A stretch of 64,000 nt of DNA from Gammaproteobacteria bacterium (GTDB taxonomy: Bacteria; Pseudomonadota; Gammaproteobacteria; UBA6429; Thiohalophilaceae). Both the position numbers and the translations under genes were made by a program. The stretch lies in contig WGLP01000011.1 of the NCBI GenBank assembly GCA_016125505.1, positions 124,001-188,000 of the forward strand. The letters run 5' to 3'. Positions 35,084-44,249 of this stretch are shown one piece after another. Each line of letters opens with the position of its first letter. The stretch's first letter is position 1. A model generated the notes under the pieces. It was given only the letters and a program-made list of their open reading frames with translations. It was not told the origin of the DNA and did no database searches.

Positions 35084-35662
35084 CTATTGCATGATAAAGC
35101 TGGTGAAATAAACCTGTTCCACATTGTCGACATGCTGTGCAGCATCCTTTTTGTCATCCTTGTTCTTGTGTTCAGCGTCCTGCTTGCTATGTGCCGCGTC
35201 GCTCACGACTTTTTGAATCGCTTCCAGGATGGTCTTCTGCAAGGCCTCCTTGCCCGCGCGCGTGCTGACCTGTTCGAATTTCTGGGCGCTGAGAATGAAC
35301 AGGATGTTGTTGCGGATGAGCGGCATGTTCGCATTGACGACATCGAGCACTTCCTTGCTGCGCGCCATGACCTGCATCTCGACCTGGAGGTAAGAGGCAT
35401 GGGTTTGATCTTCAAAATTGACGACAAAGGCGGGTTGCAGGCTGAGATAGAATGCAGGCTTGATGACATGTTCCTGCTTGGCCTCGGACTTGTTGTCCTT
35501 TTTGTCCGCGCTGCCGCCACCCAGCATCCCCATGAAATACAGCACACCGATGATGATCCCGGTGGTCAGCACGACGATGGCAACAACCAGCAGGATTATT
35601 TTGCCCTTCCCCCCGGATTTGGTGGCCTTAACGTCAAGTTCGAGTTCGTCCTCTTTTGCCAT
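35084..35662 (-). CDS. fliL: Flagellar basal body protein FliL
   Basis: 192 residues from ATG 35662 (AAGGAG upstream). One membrane helix (IILLVVAIVVLTTGIIIGVLYFM), then a periplasmic domain (PAFYLSLQPAFVVNF, YLQVEMQVMARSKEVLDVV, IRNNILFILS) ending in VYFTSFIMQ, the usual FliL end. A Lys/Asp/His-rich insert of about 25 residues (about 155-180) precedes the last strand and is not usual. First gene of the long flagellar operon, behind a sigma-54 promoter. Confidence 0.92.
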   Translation of the reverse strand: MAKEDELELDVKATKSGGKGKIILLVVAIVVLTTGIIIGVLYFMGMLGGGSADKKDNKSEAKQEHVIKPAFYLSLQPAFVVNFEDQTHASYLQVEMQVMARSKEVLDVVNANMPLIRNNILFILSAQKFEQVSTRAGKEALQKTILEAIQKVVSDAAHSKQDAEHKNKDDKKDAAQHVDNVEQVYFTSFIMQ

Positions 35663-35693
35663 GTGGCGCTCCTTCGTGTTGTACACGCCAAGT

Positions 35694-35709
35694 AGCAAAA
35701 CACATGCCA
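35694..35709 (-). promoter_or_regulatory. Sigma-54 promoter of the fliL-fliA operon
   Basis: On the minus strand TGGCATGTGTTTTGCT, with GG and GC separated by exactly 10 nt. Predicted transcript start near 35682, leaving a leader of about 20 nt with AAGGAG before fliL. Typical of FleR/FlrC-controlled class III flagellar operons. Confidence 0.8.
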
Positions 35710-35792
35710 CAGAATCTCTACAGAGATTTCAATGAGTTAGAAAGGCATTGCGAGGCAGTGCCAGAGCTTTGACTGCCCTGTGTGGGGAGATT

Positions 35793-35815
35793 GCCGGGAT
35801 TCTGACTGTCCCGGC
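35793..35815 (-). terminator. Weak hairpin after orn
   Basis: GCCGGGA and TCCCGGC around a 9-nt loop, 9 nt after the orn stop on the minus strand, with no T-run. It may partly end orn transcription or be a processing hairpin. Confidence 0.4.
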
Positions 35816-35823
35816 GTCAGGGA

Positions 35824-36390
35824 TTAAATTGTTGGCGCCTGGGCCTCGGGGATAAAAAGGCGTTCGCGGTAATAGCGCATCTCGTTGATGGATTCGCGGA
35901 TGTCGTCGAGCGCCAGATGTGCCCCTTTTTTCTCGACACCCTTGGCGATCTCGGGCAGCCAACGCTTGACCAGTTCCTTGAGGGTACTCACGTCCAGATT
36001 GCGGTAATGAAAAAAGGCTTCCAGTTGCGGCATGCAGCGTGCCAGAAAGCGGCGGTCCTGGCAGATACTGTTGCCGCACATGGGTGAGGTGCGCGCCGGC
36101 ACGAATTCCTGCAGAAACGCAATCGTCTGCCGCTCGGCCTCGGCCTCGTCGATCGTACTGGCCTTGACCCGAGCCGTGAGGCCAGACTGCCCGTGCTGAC
36201 GGGTGTTCCACTCATCCATGCCGGCAAGAACCTCATCGCGCTGATGTATCGCCAGCATCGGGCCTTCCGCCAGGATGTTGAGCTGGCTATCGGTGACGAT
36301 AGTTGCGATCTCAATGATCACATCGTTTTGCGTATCCAATCCGGTCATTTCCAGATCGATCCAAATCAGATTATTACTGTCTTGTGGCAT
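35824..36390 (-). CDS. orn: Oligoribonuclease Orn
   Basis: 188 residues, DEDDh exonuclease: [22 protein letters not shown] (ExoI), [20 protein letters not shown] (ExoII) and [21 protein letters not shown] (ExoIII). Degrades di- and short oligoribonucleotides including pGpG, so it also closes c-di-GMP breakdown in a genome with several GGDEF/EAL proteins. Divergent from the M48 protease. Confidence 0.97.
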   Translation of the reverse strand: MPQDSNNLIWIDLEMTGLDTQNDVIIEIATIVTDSQLNILAEGPMLAIHQRDEVLAGMDEWNTRQHGQSGLTARVKASTIDEAEAERQTIAFLQEFVPARTSPMCGNSICQDRRFLARCMPQLEAFFHYRNLDVSTLKELVKRWLPEIAKGVEKKGAHLALDDIRESINEMRYYRERLFIPEAQAPTI

Positions 36391-36530
36391 GGTCTATCCC
36401 GTTTGGCTGGTGTTTTCGAAGGAACCTTTACTTGTCAGCGATTCTAACAAAGACTACCCTGCTGATCCGCGCAATCCCCGCATTTATCGGCCATTGCGCG
36501 ATGATTTGCTAGAGCGGAAGGAGCTTATAC

Positions 36531-37775
36531 GTGTGGTTTAGTTATGCCTTTGTCATTGCCTTGTCTGGCGCCATTATTCTGCAATGGTGGTTAAACCAGC
36601 GCCAGTTGCGGCACATTGCCCGCTTTCGCGCCCAGGTGCCCGAGGCCTTCGCGGACAGGATTTCACTGGCCGCCCATCAAAAGGCAGCGGATTATACCTC
36701 GGCCAAGGTTCGGCTGGGCCAACTCGAGCTGCTGTATAGCAGCGCCTTGTTATTGCTCTGGACCCTGGGTGGTGGCCTCGACTGGCTGGACAGCCTCTGG
36801 TCGCACTGGCTGGACAACAGTTTATGGCATGGCGTGGCCTTTGTGATCAGCATGATGATCATCGGCAGCCTGCTTGACCTGCCGTTTTCCATCTATCGTA
36901 CGTTTGTTATCGAAACGCGTTACGGTTTCAACCGCACCAAGCCGCTACTCTTCGTCAGCGACCTGATCAAAGGTATGATGCTGACGCTCGCCATTGGCAC
37001 CCCCCTGCTCTGGGTTGTACTCTGGTTGATGGAATCGGCTGGCGCCTTATGGTGGGTTTATGTGTGGGCGGTCTGGATGGGCTTCAGCCTGTTAATGATG
37101 TTCGTCTACCCTACCTGGATTGCACCACTATTCAACAAGTTTGCCCCCCTGGAAGATGCTGCCCTGCGCACGCGCATCGAGCAGTTACTGCAGCGTTGCG
37201 GTTTCACCAGCAAGGGCATCTTTATCATGGACGGCTCCAAACGTTCCAGCCATGGCAATGCCTATTTTACCGGCCTGGGCGATAACAAGCGTATCGTGTT
37301 CTTCGACACCTTATTGAAGTCATTGCAGGCGGACGAAATCGAGGCAGTGCTGGCGCACGAGCTGGGGCACTTCAAACGCAAGCATATTCAAAAACAGGTT
37401 ATCGCCATGGCCGTCATGACCTTCATCAGCCTGGCGGTACTCGGCCTGTTAGTCCAGCAGGACTGGTTCTTTGCGGGCCTGGGTATCCAGTCGCCGTCCA
37501 TGCACGCGGCGCTTGTGTTGTTTATCCTGCTCATGTCCGTACTCGGCGTCTATGTGCAACCGCTGTTCTCTTATTTCAGCCGTCGGCATGAATTCGAAGC
37601 GGATGACTTTGCCGCCAGCCAGAGCGACGCACGGGACCTGATTCGGGCACTGGTCAAGCTCTATGAGGAAAACGCCAGCACCCTGACACCGGATCCGCTT
37701 TACTCGGCGTTTCACGATTCACATCCGCCGGCCCCTGTCCGAATTGCCCATTTATCCACTAAAATACCCGTATAA
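36531..37775 (+). CDS. M48-family membrane zinc metalloprotease (Ste24/CAAX-protease-like)
   Basis: 414 residues from a GTG with AAGGAG 8 nt upstream. Seven or so membrane helices; zinc site HELGH in VLAHELGHFKRKHI, with the third ligand in HEFEADDFAA. N-terminal peptidase_M48_N-like part (PFSIYRTFVIETRYGFNRTKP). It is Ste24-like rather than the shorter HtpX. Role in this bacterium unknown; membrane-protein quality control is likely. Neighbour of orn and rsgA, a common gammaproteobacterial arrangement. Confidence 0.93.
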   Translation: MWFSYAFVIALSGAIILQWWLNQRQLRHIARFRAQVPEAFADRISLAAHQKAADYTSAKVRLGQLELLYSSALLLLWTLGGGLDWLDSLWSHWLDNSLWHGVAFVISMMIIGSLLDLPFSIYRTFVIETRYGFNRTKPLLFVSDLIKGMMLTLAIGTPLLWVVLWLMESAGALWWVYVWAVWMGFSLLMMFVYPTWIAPLFNKFAPLEDAALRTRIEQLLQRCGFTSKGIFIMDGSKRSSHGNAYFTGLGDNKRIVFFDTLLKSLQADEIEAVLAHELGHFKRKHIQKQVIAMAVMTFISLAVLGLLVQQDWFFAGLGIQSPSMHAALVLFILLMSVLGVYVQPLFSYFSRRHEFEADDFAASQSDARDLIRALVKLYEENASTLTPDPLYSAFHDSHPPAPVRIAHLSTKIPV

Positions 37776-37797
37776 CAGGTTATCCAAGGAGGAAGCC

Positions 37798-38106
37798 ATG
37801 AAGACATTCATCGCCACTGCCATGAGTTTGGGTTTGAGCCTTTGCCTTTTCAACACCGCGCATGCCGCCGATCTCAAACGCGGCAAACAACTGCTCGAAG
37901 AAAACTGCATCAAGTGTCATGCCGACATGATGGGCGGCGACGGCAGCAAGATCTACACCCGCGAAGACCGCCGTATCGATTCACTGGAAGCCCTGAACAA
38001 GCAGGTTCATCGCTGCAAGACCAGTCTCGGCGTCCCCTGGCCGGAAGATCAAATCGCCGATGTCGTGGCCTATCTCAACAAGACCTATTACAAATTCAAG
38101 GAATAG
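37798..38106 (+). CDS. Small periplasmic c-type cytochrome
   Basis: 102 residues from the ATG at 37798 (AAGGAGG). Signal peptide ending AHAADL; one haem site ENCIKCHADM; C-terminal helix DQIADVVAYLNKTYYKF. Class I monohaem cytochrome; electron carrier of unspecified partner. Met ligand probably in the MMGGDGSKIY region or loop after it. 22 nt after the protease gene. Confidence 0.88.
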   Translation: MKTFIATAMSLGLSLCLFNTAHAADLKRGKQLLEENCIKCHADMMGGDGSKIYTREDRRIDSLEALNKQVHRCKTSLGVPWPEDQIADVVAYLNKTYYKFKE

Positions 38107-38114
38107 CACGTTGC

Positions 38115-38447
38115 ATGACTCTTTTGCGCGAGCAACACTGTGAACCAATCGCCAAAGGCACGCCGCATCTGAGTGAGGAAGCAGTACATGGCTGTATGCA
38201 GGAAGTACCGCAGTGGTCTCTGACATCCAGCCATGCCGCCATACATCGCGAATTCCATTTCAAGAACTATTACGAAACCATGGCCTTCGTCAACGCGGTT
38301 GCCTGGATTGCGCATCAGCAGGATCACCATCCCGACATGGAAGTCGGTTACAACCGTTGCAAGGTGCTCTATACCACACACACGGTCGCCGGACTCTCCC
38401 TGAATGATTTCATTTGTGCTGCGCACATTGATACCCTGCTCGCGTAA
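38115..38447 (+). CDS. phhB: Pterin-4a-carbinolamine dehydratase
   Basis: 110 residues from the ATG at 38115. Family pattern: W-S-L-T...IHREFHFKNYYETMAFVNAVAWIA, the His-His-Pro-Asp motif in QQDHHPDMEVGYNRCKVLYTTHTVAGLSLNDF. Recycles tetrahydropterin for phenylalanine hydroxylase or acts in molybdopterin-related chemistry; no hydroxylase gene is nearby. 8 nt after the cytochrome. Confidence 0.93.
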   Translation: MTLLREQHCEPIAKGTPHLSEEAVHGCMQEVPQWSLTSSHAAIHREFHFKNYYETMAFVNAVAWIAHQQDHHPDMEVGYNRCKVLYTTHTVAGLSLNDFICAAHIDTLLA

Positions 38448-38452
38448 GGTCC

Positions 38453-39370
38453 ATGGCGTCCGGTCCTCCATCTTCCAGTGAAGCACGCTATAACGGCACT
38501 GTCATCAGCCATTTCGGTAATGAAATCCTGATTCAATCAGTACAGGGCGAACGCCTGCGCGCCATACCGCGTCAACAATTACCTGCTTTGGCCACCGGCG
38601 ATCGCATTCATTATGAAACAGGGGAAGCCGGCCATGCCGTTATCGATGAGGTAGCGCCCCGCCACGGTATCCTGACCCGTCACAGCAAACAGCAGGACAA
38701 GCTGGTCGCGGTGAATATTGATAAGGTGCTGATCATCTGCGCCGCCAAACCTGCCTGCAAAACCGGTCTTATCGATCGTTACCTGGTTGCCTGCGAACAG
38801 GCCGGGCTCGATGCCATGATCGTGTTTAACAAGATCGACCTGCTCGATGCCCGGAAACTGGAAACCACCAGGACCGAACTCGCCGTGTATGAGCGAATCG
38901 GCTATCGCGTTTTCTATGTGAGTGCCAAACAAGGCGAAGGCATCGATGCCCTCACGCAATCCCTGGTCAGCGCCACATCGGTTCTGGTTGGCCACTCGGC
39001 AGTCGGAAAATCGTCACTCATCAAATCATTAATCCCGACTTCTGCACCCCGCATCGGCGAGGTTTCAAAATCCACCAATAAAGGCCAGCACACGACCACG
39101 CATACCGAGCTCTACCAGACTGGCAACGAGGGATTGATTATTGATTCTCCGGGAATTCGCGAATTCGGCATTAAGCCGATGGATGCACCGCAACTCGCCC
39201 AGGGATTCCGCGAGTTTGTACCGTATATTGAGCAATGCAAATTCCGGAATTGCACTCACACCAATGAGCCCGGATGCGCAATTATCCAGGCAGTGCGTGA
39301 CGAGCGTATTTATAAAGGCAGGTATGACAGCTACAAGGCAATACTGAATTCCTTTGCCGAGGCATCGTAG
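38453..39370 (+). CDS. rsgA: Ribosome small subunit-dependent GTPase RsgA
   Basis: 305 residues. N-terminal OB fold, circularly permuted GTPase (VFNKIDLLDA, VGHSAVGKSSLIKSL, IIDSPGIREFG) and C-terminal zinc site (FRNCTHTNEPGCAI). Acts in 30S maturation. Starts 6 nt after the pterin dehydratase stop. Confidence 0.96.
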   Translation: MASGPPSSSEARYNGTVISHFGNEILIQSVQGERLRAIPRQQLPALATGDRIHYETGEAGHAVIDEVAPRHGILTRHSKQQDKLVAVNIDKVLIICAAKPACKTGLIDRYLVACEQAGLDAMIVFNKIDLLDARKLETTRTELAVYERIGYRVFYVSAKQGEGIDALTQSLVSATSVLVGHSAVGKSSLIKSLIPTSAPRIGEVSKSTNKGQHTTTHTELYQTGNEGLIIDSPGIREFGIKPMDAPQLAQGFREFVPYIEQCKFRNCTHTNEPGCAIIQAVRDERIYKGRYDSYKAILNSFAEAS

Positions 39371-39372
39371 GC

Positions 39373-42000
39373 TCAGGATTTCTTTTTATGTAACACCGTC
39401 ACATTGCTTGCCGCAGTCAGCTCTACTGGTTTACCGATCGCAAAACCCTGGCCAAAATCGACACCGATCTGCACAAGATTTTCCAGTACTTCACCGCTTT
39501 CGATCCATTCGGCAATGACTTCAAGATTCGCCTGATGACTGATTTTGGTGATCGATTCCACGATGGCGATATTCATCGGGTTTTTCAACAGATCCTTGAT
39601 AAACACACCATCTATTTTGACAAAATCGATCTGCAATGACTGCAAATATGAAAATGAGCTCATTCCCGTACCGAAATCATCGAGTGCGAATTTAAAACCC
39701 AATGTACGTAATTGCCTGATGAAATCACCCGCCTCTTTCAGATTGCCGATCGCCGCCGTTTCCGTAATCTCGAAACAGACATAACGCGGATCGATCTCGG
39801 CGTTCTGTAACTCGGCAGATATATATTTGAAAAAATGCTCGTCAGCAAATACCTGGCCAGACAGATTGATAAAGGCAACCGGCGAGGACTTCTCGCCCGA
39901 AGGTTTACCGGCGTTTTCCTTCAGGTGTGCGAACACCTTTCGAATCACCCAACGATCGATTTTCGGCATCAGCTCAAACCGCTCGGCTGCGGGTATAAAC
40001 GATCCGGGCATCACCAGGTGACCATCTTCATCAAGCAACCTGACAAGATATTCATGGCAAACCGGACTGGAAGACGATTTCTGCAATGCACGGATTTCCT
40101 GCCTGTATAACACCAGCCTGTCTTCTTCCAGCGCATTGTTGATACGGGATACCCACTGCATCTCACGCCGCCGCTGCAGCATTTCGGTATCGTCGTGAGT
40201 GAATACGTGGATCCTGTTTCTCCCCCGTTCCTTTGCCGCATAGCAGGCCATATCCGCCGCGCTTAACAGGTCAACCTTGGAAAGCTGATCTGTATCGATC
40301 ATCACCAGACCGATACTGGCGCCGACGGAAAATTTCTTGTCCGCAACAACAAAACGAAAATCCTTGATAGTATCCAGTATTTCCTGCGAGATTTGTTTTG
40401 CCCTGGCCAGGTTGGCATCTTTTATAATCACGCCAAATTCGTCACCACCGAGACGCGCAATCATTCCGTGCGACTCAACTGCGTCATTGAGCAGCTTTCC
40501 GAGCCTGGCAAGCATTTTATCACCCGCACCATGACCGCAAGTATCATTGACCACTTTGAACTGGTCCAGATCGATATAAAGCAATGCATGCTGATGATTA
40601 TTATTTGGCGAATCTTCTATCAGCTGAACAAGCTCGTTCTCAAAGGCAAAGCGGTTCATTAGCTTGGTGAGCGGGTCATGATGTGCCAAGAACTTGATAC
40701 TGGCCTCGGCTGCTTTGCGGTTGGTAATATCCTCCGCGATTCCGGCAATGCGCGTGATGTTTCCGTGCTTATCCCGGATCGGATAGGCACGTGCGGAAAT
40801 CCATAAGGTCTCTCCTGATTCCGTAAAGATACGGTATTCAGGAAATGCCGGATCCGACAGATCCCCCGCTATTTTTTTCTGCAAGTCATCTCTCACGGCC
40901 GCCCGGTCATCAGGATGTATTGACTCCAGCCATAACATGGGATTTGCATACAGGCTTTCCACCTTCTGCCCCCATAAACGCTCATATGCCGGACTTACAT
41001 AGAGCATCTGTCGCCAATCCGGCGTCCCGATCCAGAATATTTCATTGATGTTATCCGCCAGTTGGCGAAAACGTGTCTCGCTTTCTGTCAGCTCCATGGT
41101 GCGCTTTGCCACCTGTTTGCGTATCAAATAATTGCTGAATGCCAGAAACAATAATATGAATACGACAACTCCTGACACATAAAGCAACCAAGCTGGAAAA
41201 TGTGTTTTCGGACTGACCGTCAACCATTTACTGAGAGAACGGTTGTATGCTGACGCCGGATCCTGTTTTTCCTCAGCCAGGTATTTATCGATCAACGCCA
41301 GCAACGCGGGATGCCGTGCCTTAAGCGTCGCAAAGCGGACCTCCACGGGGTTAAAGATGATACCGGTATCGACTACTGAATAATCCGGTGCGTTCAACAG
41401 ACTGATCACGCGGTTAATCACCGCAGCATCCGCCTCGCCATCTTCCACCGCTTTCATGGCAGCGAGATAGGTCGGCGCCTTGACCTCAGTGAAATTGAAC
41501 TGAAACTTATCCATCAGTTCCTTAAACACGCGACTGTGAACGCTTCTGTCCATCATCGCCACGCGCTTGCCTTTTAAATCCGCCAACGACGTTATCGCCA
41601 CGGAGGGCTTGCGATACACCACACCCCAATTATTCAGGAGAGTTTCGCGCGTGTAGTCGAAGTTCTCAGCCCGCTCCGGTGTATAGGCTATCCCTACTAT
41701 CAGATCTATCTCACCATCTTCGAGTTTGCCGAGGACATCTTTCCAGGCGCCGTAGACATAATCGAACTTAATATCTTCTTGCGCCTCGATGGAATCAAGA
41801 AGGTCGACTGAGATACCGGCATAATGACCCGGCGACTGCTCGAAAATGATTGGACGATTATCAAAGACCCCGACTTTATAGTGGGCAGTTGCGGCCACCG
41901 CGTGCACGGGGAGAAGAATGATTAGGCCGCTTACAAAAAGCTCTCGCAGCTTTTGCATGCACCGGTAACTGAACTGTGCTGTACGCTCCCAATTAACCAT
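39373..42000 (-). CDS. Membrane receptor with SBP_bac_3, PAS, GGDEF and EAL domains
   Basis: 875 residues. Signal/anchor (about 20-38), bacterial solute-binding domain of the amino-acid-binding type (about 40-260; GHYAGISVDLLDSIE, DLKGKRVAMMDRSVHSRV), one membrane helix (about 270-295), PAS (about 305-430), GGDEF with intact GGDEF at 518-522, and EAL (about 640-860). The EAL signature reads EYL (650-652), but E650, N712, E746, D774, K795 and Q851 that coordinate metal and act in catalysis seem kept. Links an external ligand to c-di-GMP turnover. It ends 3 nt before rsgA on the opposite strand. Confidence 0.9.
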   Translation of the reverse strand: MVNWERTAQFSYRCMQKLRELFVSGLIILLPVHAVAATAHYKVGVFDNRPIIFEQSPGHYAGISVDLLDSIEAQEDIKFDYVYGAWKDVLGKLEDGEIDLIVGIAYTPERAENFDYTRETLLNNWGVVYRKPSVAITSLADLKGKRVAMMDRSVHSRVFKELMDKFQFNFTEVKAPTYLAAMKAVEDGEADAAVINRVISLLNAPDYSVVDTGIIFNPVEVRFATLKARHPALLALIDKYLAEEKQDPASAYNRSLSKWLTVSPKTHFPAWLLYVSGVVVFILLFLAFSNYLIRKQVAKRTMELTESETRFRQLADNINEIFWIGTPDWRQMLYVSPAYERLWGQKVESLYANPMLWLESIHPDDRAAVRDDLQKKIAGDLSDPAFPEYRIFTESGETLWISARAYPIRDKHGNITRIAGIAEDITNRKAAEASIKFLAHHDPLTKLMNRFAFENELVQLIEDSPNNNHQHALLYIDLDQFKVVNDTCGHGAGDKMLARLGKLLNDAVESHGMIARLGGDEFGVIIKDANLARAKQISQEILDTIKDFRFVVADKKFSVGASIGLVMIDTDQLSKVDLLSAADMACYAAKERGRNRIHVFTHDDTEMLQRRREMQWVSRINNALEEDRLVLYRQEIRALQKSSSSPVCHEYLVRLLDEDGHLVMPGSFIPAAERFELMPKIDRWVIRKVFAHLKENAGKPSGEKSSPVAFINLSGQVFADEHFFKYISAELQNAEIDPRYVCFEITETAAIGNLKEAGDFIRQLRTLGFKFALDDFGTGMSSFSYLQSLQIDFVKIDGVFIKDLLKNPMNIAIVESITKISHQANLEVIAEWIESGEVLENLVQIGVDFGQGFAIGKPVELTAASNVTVLHKKKS

Positions 42001-42100
42001 GATTTAATTCATTGCTTTATCTTTCGAGCGTATTGAGAATCCCAATCACGCTGAAAACATGCATAACAATCACATCTGATGTAAGAAGATATAGTGTAGT

Positions 42101-42129
42101 GCAAAACTGCACCTAAGGTGCAGTTTTGC
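42101..42129 (-). terminator. Perfect 13-bp hairpin downstream of motB
   Basis: GCAAAACTGCACC, TAA loop, GGTGCAGTTTTGC. It lies 30 nt after the motB stop and before the start of the GGDEF/EAL receptor. The T-run is inside the stem, so termination efficiency is uncertain. Confidence 0.6.
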
Positions 42130-42158
42130 GAGCCCTACATATCACAACGAATGTCCGC

Positions 42159-43163
42159 TCAGGACTTGGAATTGGTGCTGTTCTTGAGATGTTGCGGAAT
42201 GTCCTGCGCCTTAACGCCGCCCTTGCCACTGAGAATGCCGATTGCCGCCTCAGTCTCCTTATTCAACACGATGATGCTGATGCGACGATTGATGGGACTG
42301 TATGGATTACTTTTATCAAATAACACGGAATCCGCCAGGCCCACGACCCGGGCGATCTTGTCCTTGTGCATGCCGCCCACGATCAATTCCCGCCGAGCGG
42401 CATTGGCGCGATCCGCGGACAATTCCCAGTTGGTATAGGCACGGCGCTCCTCGAAGGAACCGTACTCCACGTAAATATAACGTGTAGCAAACGGTGTCGC
42501 GTCGGTATGCCCGGCGATACTGACGTGATTGGGTACGGTGTTAATGATCTTGCCGATTTGATCCAGAATAGCCTTGGTATACGACTTGAGAATGGCGCTA
42601 CTGGAATCAAACATGGGGCGATTTTCCTTATCGACAATCTGAATGCGCAAGCCCTCCGGGGTCACATCCAGCAAGAGTTGATCCTTGAATGGCCGCAAGG
42701 CCTGGCTCTGTTCGATCGCCGCCTTGAGTTCCTCCAGCAGGCTGTCCAGACGTTTCTTGTCCTGCTGCTTTTCCTGTTCGGAAATGAGCGATTTCTTCTC
42801 TTCGGTCTTTTCCTGTTTCTGTTCCTGAGTGTTGTCTTTGGTATTGTCCTTGAAAGAATGCTTATCCTCGTCGCTCGGGGATTTTTTTCGTTGATTACTG
42901 CGCGGGATCTCCATGGCGCCGCCGAGCTTGATCATGCTGGTGCTCGCACCACCGGGGCCTTGCACGCCGGTAGGATTTTTAAACCAGTCGGCGATCCCTT
43001 CCCGTACCAGGTGCGATGTCCCGCCCAGCAACCACATCAACAGGAAGAACGCCATCATTGCCGTCACGAAGTCGGCATAGGCTACCTTCCAGGCGCCGCC
43101 ATGATGGCCATGACCGCCCTTCTTGATCTTTTTGATGATAATCGGCTGTTTCTTGTCATCCAC
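42159..43163 (-). CDS. motB: Flagellar stator protein MotB
   Basis: 334 residues, starting at a GTG (43163) with no ATG available. Basic N-terminus (KKIKKGGHGHHGGAWK), one membrane helix carrying the ion-binding Asp (AYADFVTAMMAFFLLMWLL), a Lys/Glu-rich linker (residues about 100-150) and an OmpA-like domain (HVSIAGHTDATPF, NWELSADRANAARRELI, NRRISIIVLN). Second stator set with MotA. Confidence 0.95.
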   Translation of the reverse strand: MDDKKQPIIIKKIKKGGHGHHGGAWKVAYADFVTAMMAFFLLMWLLGGTSHLVREGIADWFKNPTGVQGPGGASTSMIKLGGAMEIPRSNQRKKSPSDEDKHSFKDNTKDNTQEQKQEKTEEKKSLISEQEKQQDKKRLDSLLEELKAAIEQSQALRPFKDQLLLDVTPEGLRIQIVDKENRPMFDSSSAILKSYTKAILDQIGKIINTVPNHVSIAGHTDATPFATRYIYVEYGSFEERRAYTNWELSADRANAARRELIVGGMHKDKIARVVGLADSVLFDKSNPYSPINRRISIIVLNKETEAAIGILSGKGGVKAQDIPQHLKNSTNSKS

Positions 43164-43194
43164 CGCGAGGCACTCATTTCACTGACGCGTTTGC

Positions 43195-44049
43195 TTACTT
43201 CTGGCTCTTGATATGCTCTTCCAGCTCGGTAAAGCTGGGGCGCAGGTTCGAATAGATGGTCTTGCGGCCGAACTCCACGGCGATCTGCGGCGTATATCCA
43301 TTGAGCGTACTCAGGATGCACACCTTGGCGCATTCAAAGAATTTACTCTCCTCTTCGGCGCGGAACTCCAGCGCCTTCGCCATTGGCGAAGCGAAGCCGT
43401 ACGCGAGCAAAATACCCAGGAACGTGCCCACCAGCGCCGCGGCAATATGATGGCCCAACACCTCGGGGGGCTCGCTGATGTAACCCATGGTAATCACCAC
43501 CCCCATGACCGCGGCAACGATACCGAAACCCGGCAAGCCATCAGCCACCGTCTGTAACGCACCGCTCGGTGTAATCACTTCATGGTGATGTGTCTCCAGT
43601 TCCACATCCATGAGATTTTCCAGTTCGATGGCATTCATGTTGCCACCCACCATCAGACGCAGATAGTCACAGATGAAATCCAGCATGTGATGGTTGGCCA
43701 GGATCTTGGGAAACTGGTTGAAGATTTCGCTTTCCTTGGGCTCGTCGATGTCCGATTCCAGGGCCATGAGTCCTTCCTTACGCGCCTTGGAAAACAGTTT
43801 GAACAGGAGTGTCAGCAGATCCATATAGGCCTGCTTGGTGAATTTGGATCCCCCGAGGAGACCGGGAACACCCTTGAATACCGCGCCGATGACCTTTCCC
43901 GGGTTGGCAATGATAAAGGCGCCCAGGGCGCCACCACCGATGATCATGAGCTCGAATGGCTGGAACAAGGCCATCAACTGGCCATGTGACAGGAGATAGC
44001 CGCCAAACACACTGGCAAATACGATGATGATCCCGATGATAAGCTTCAT
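43195..44049 (-). CDS. motA: Flagellar stator protein MotA
   Basis: 284 residues, four membrane helices (MKLIIGIIIVFASVFGGYLLSHG and IGGGALGAFIIANPGKV-like regions; GFGIVAAVMGVVITM, HHIAAALVGTFLGILLAYG), the longer E. coli MotA type. Divides from the HDOD gene by a 200-nt gap holding a sigma-28 promoter. Confidence 0.96.
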   Translation of the reverse strand: MKLIIGIIIVFASVFGGYLLSHGQLMALFQPFELMIIGGGALGAFIIANPGKVIGAVFKGVPGLLGGSKFTKQAYMDLLTLLFKLFSKARKEGLMALESDIDEPKESEIFNQFPKILANHHMLDFICDYLRLMVGGNMNAIELENLMDVELETHHHEVITPSGALQTVADGLPGFGIVAAVMGVVITMGYISEPPEVLGHHIAAALVGTFLGILLAYGFASPMAKALEFRAEEESKFFECAKVCILSTLNGYTPQIAVEFGRKTIYSNLRPSFTELEEHIKSQK

Positions 44050-44092
44050 GAATTAATGCAATTCCCTGTTCTATGCGTCATCCACAGCAGAC

Positions 44093-44119
44093 TTATCGTC
44101 TGCGTGATACGAAACTTAA
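44093..44119 (-). promoter_or_regulatory. FliA (sigma-28) promoter of motAB
   Basis: On the minus strand TTAAGTTT, 11 nt and GACGATAA, versus TAAAGTTT-N11-GCCGATAA; one mismatch in each box. Located about 44 nt before the motA start. Confidence 0.75.
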
Positions 44120-44249
44120 ATCCCTCACAATCTGCTTGAGATTTATCCAACAGGGTTAAAGCGTGTGTCTTTGTATTCCGATAACTTTGTCACAGGTATT
44201 TTTAACGCCTCTATACCCACACAATTTATCTTGAAACGGACTCGATTCC

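Noticed and set aside
35740..35765. A second sigma-54-like site (TGGCACTGCCTCGCAA) before fliL
   Set aside because: GG and GC are 9 nt apart instead of 10; the site at 35694-35709 has the right spacing.
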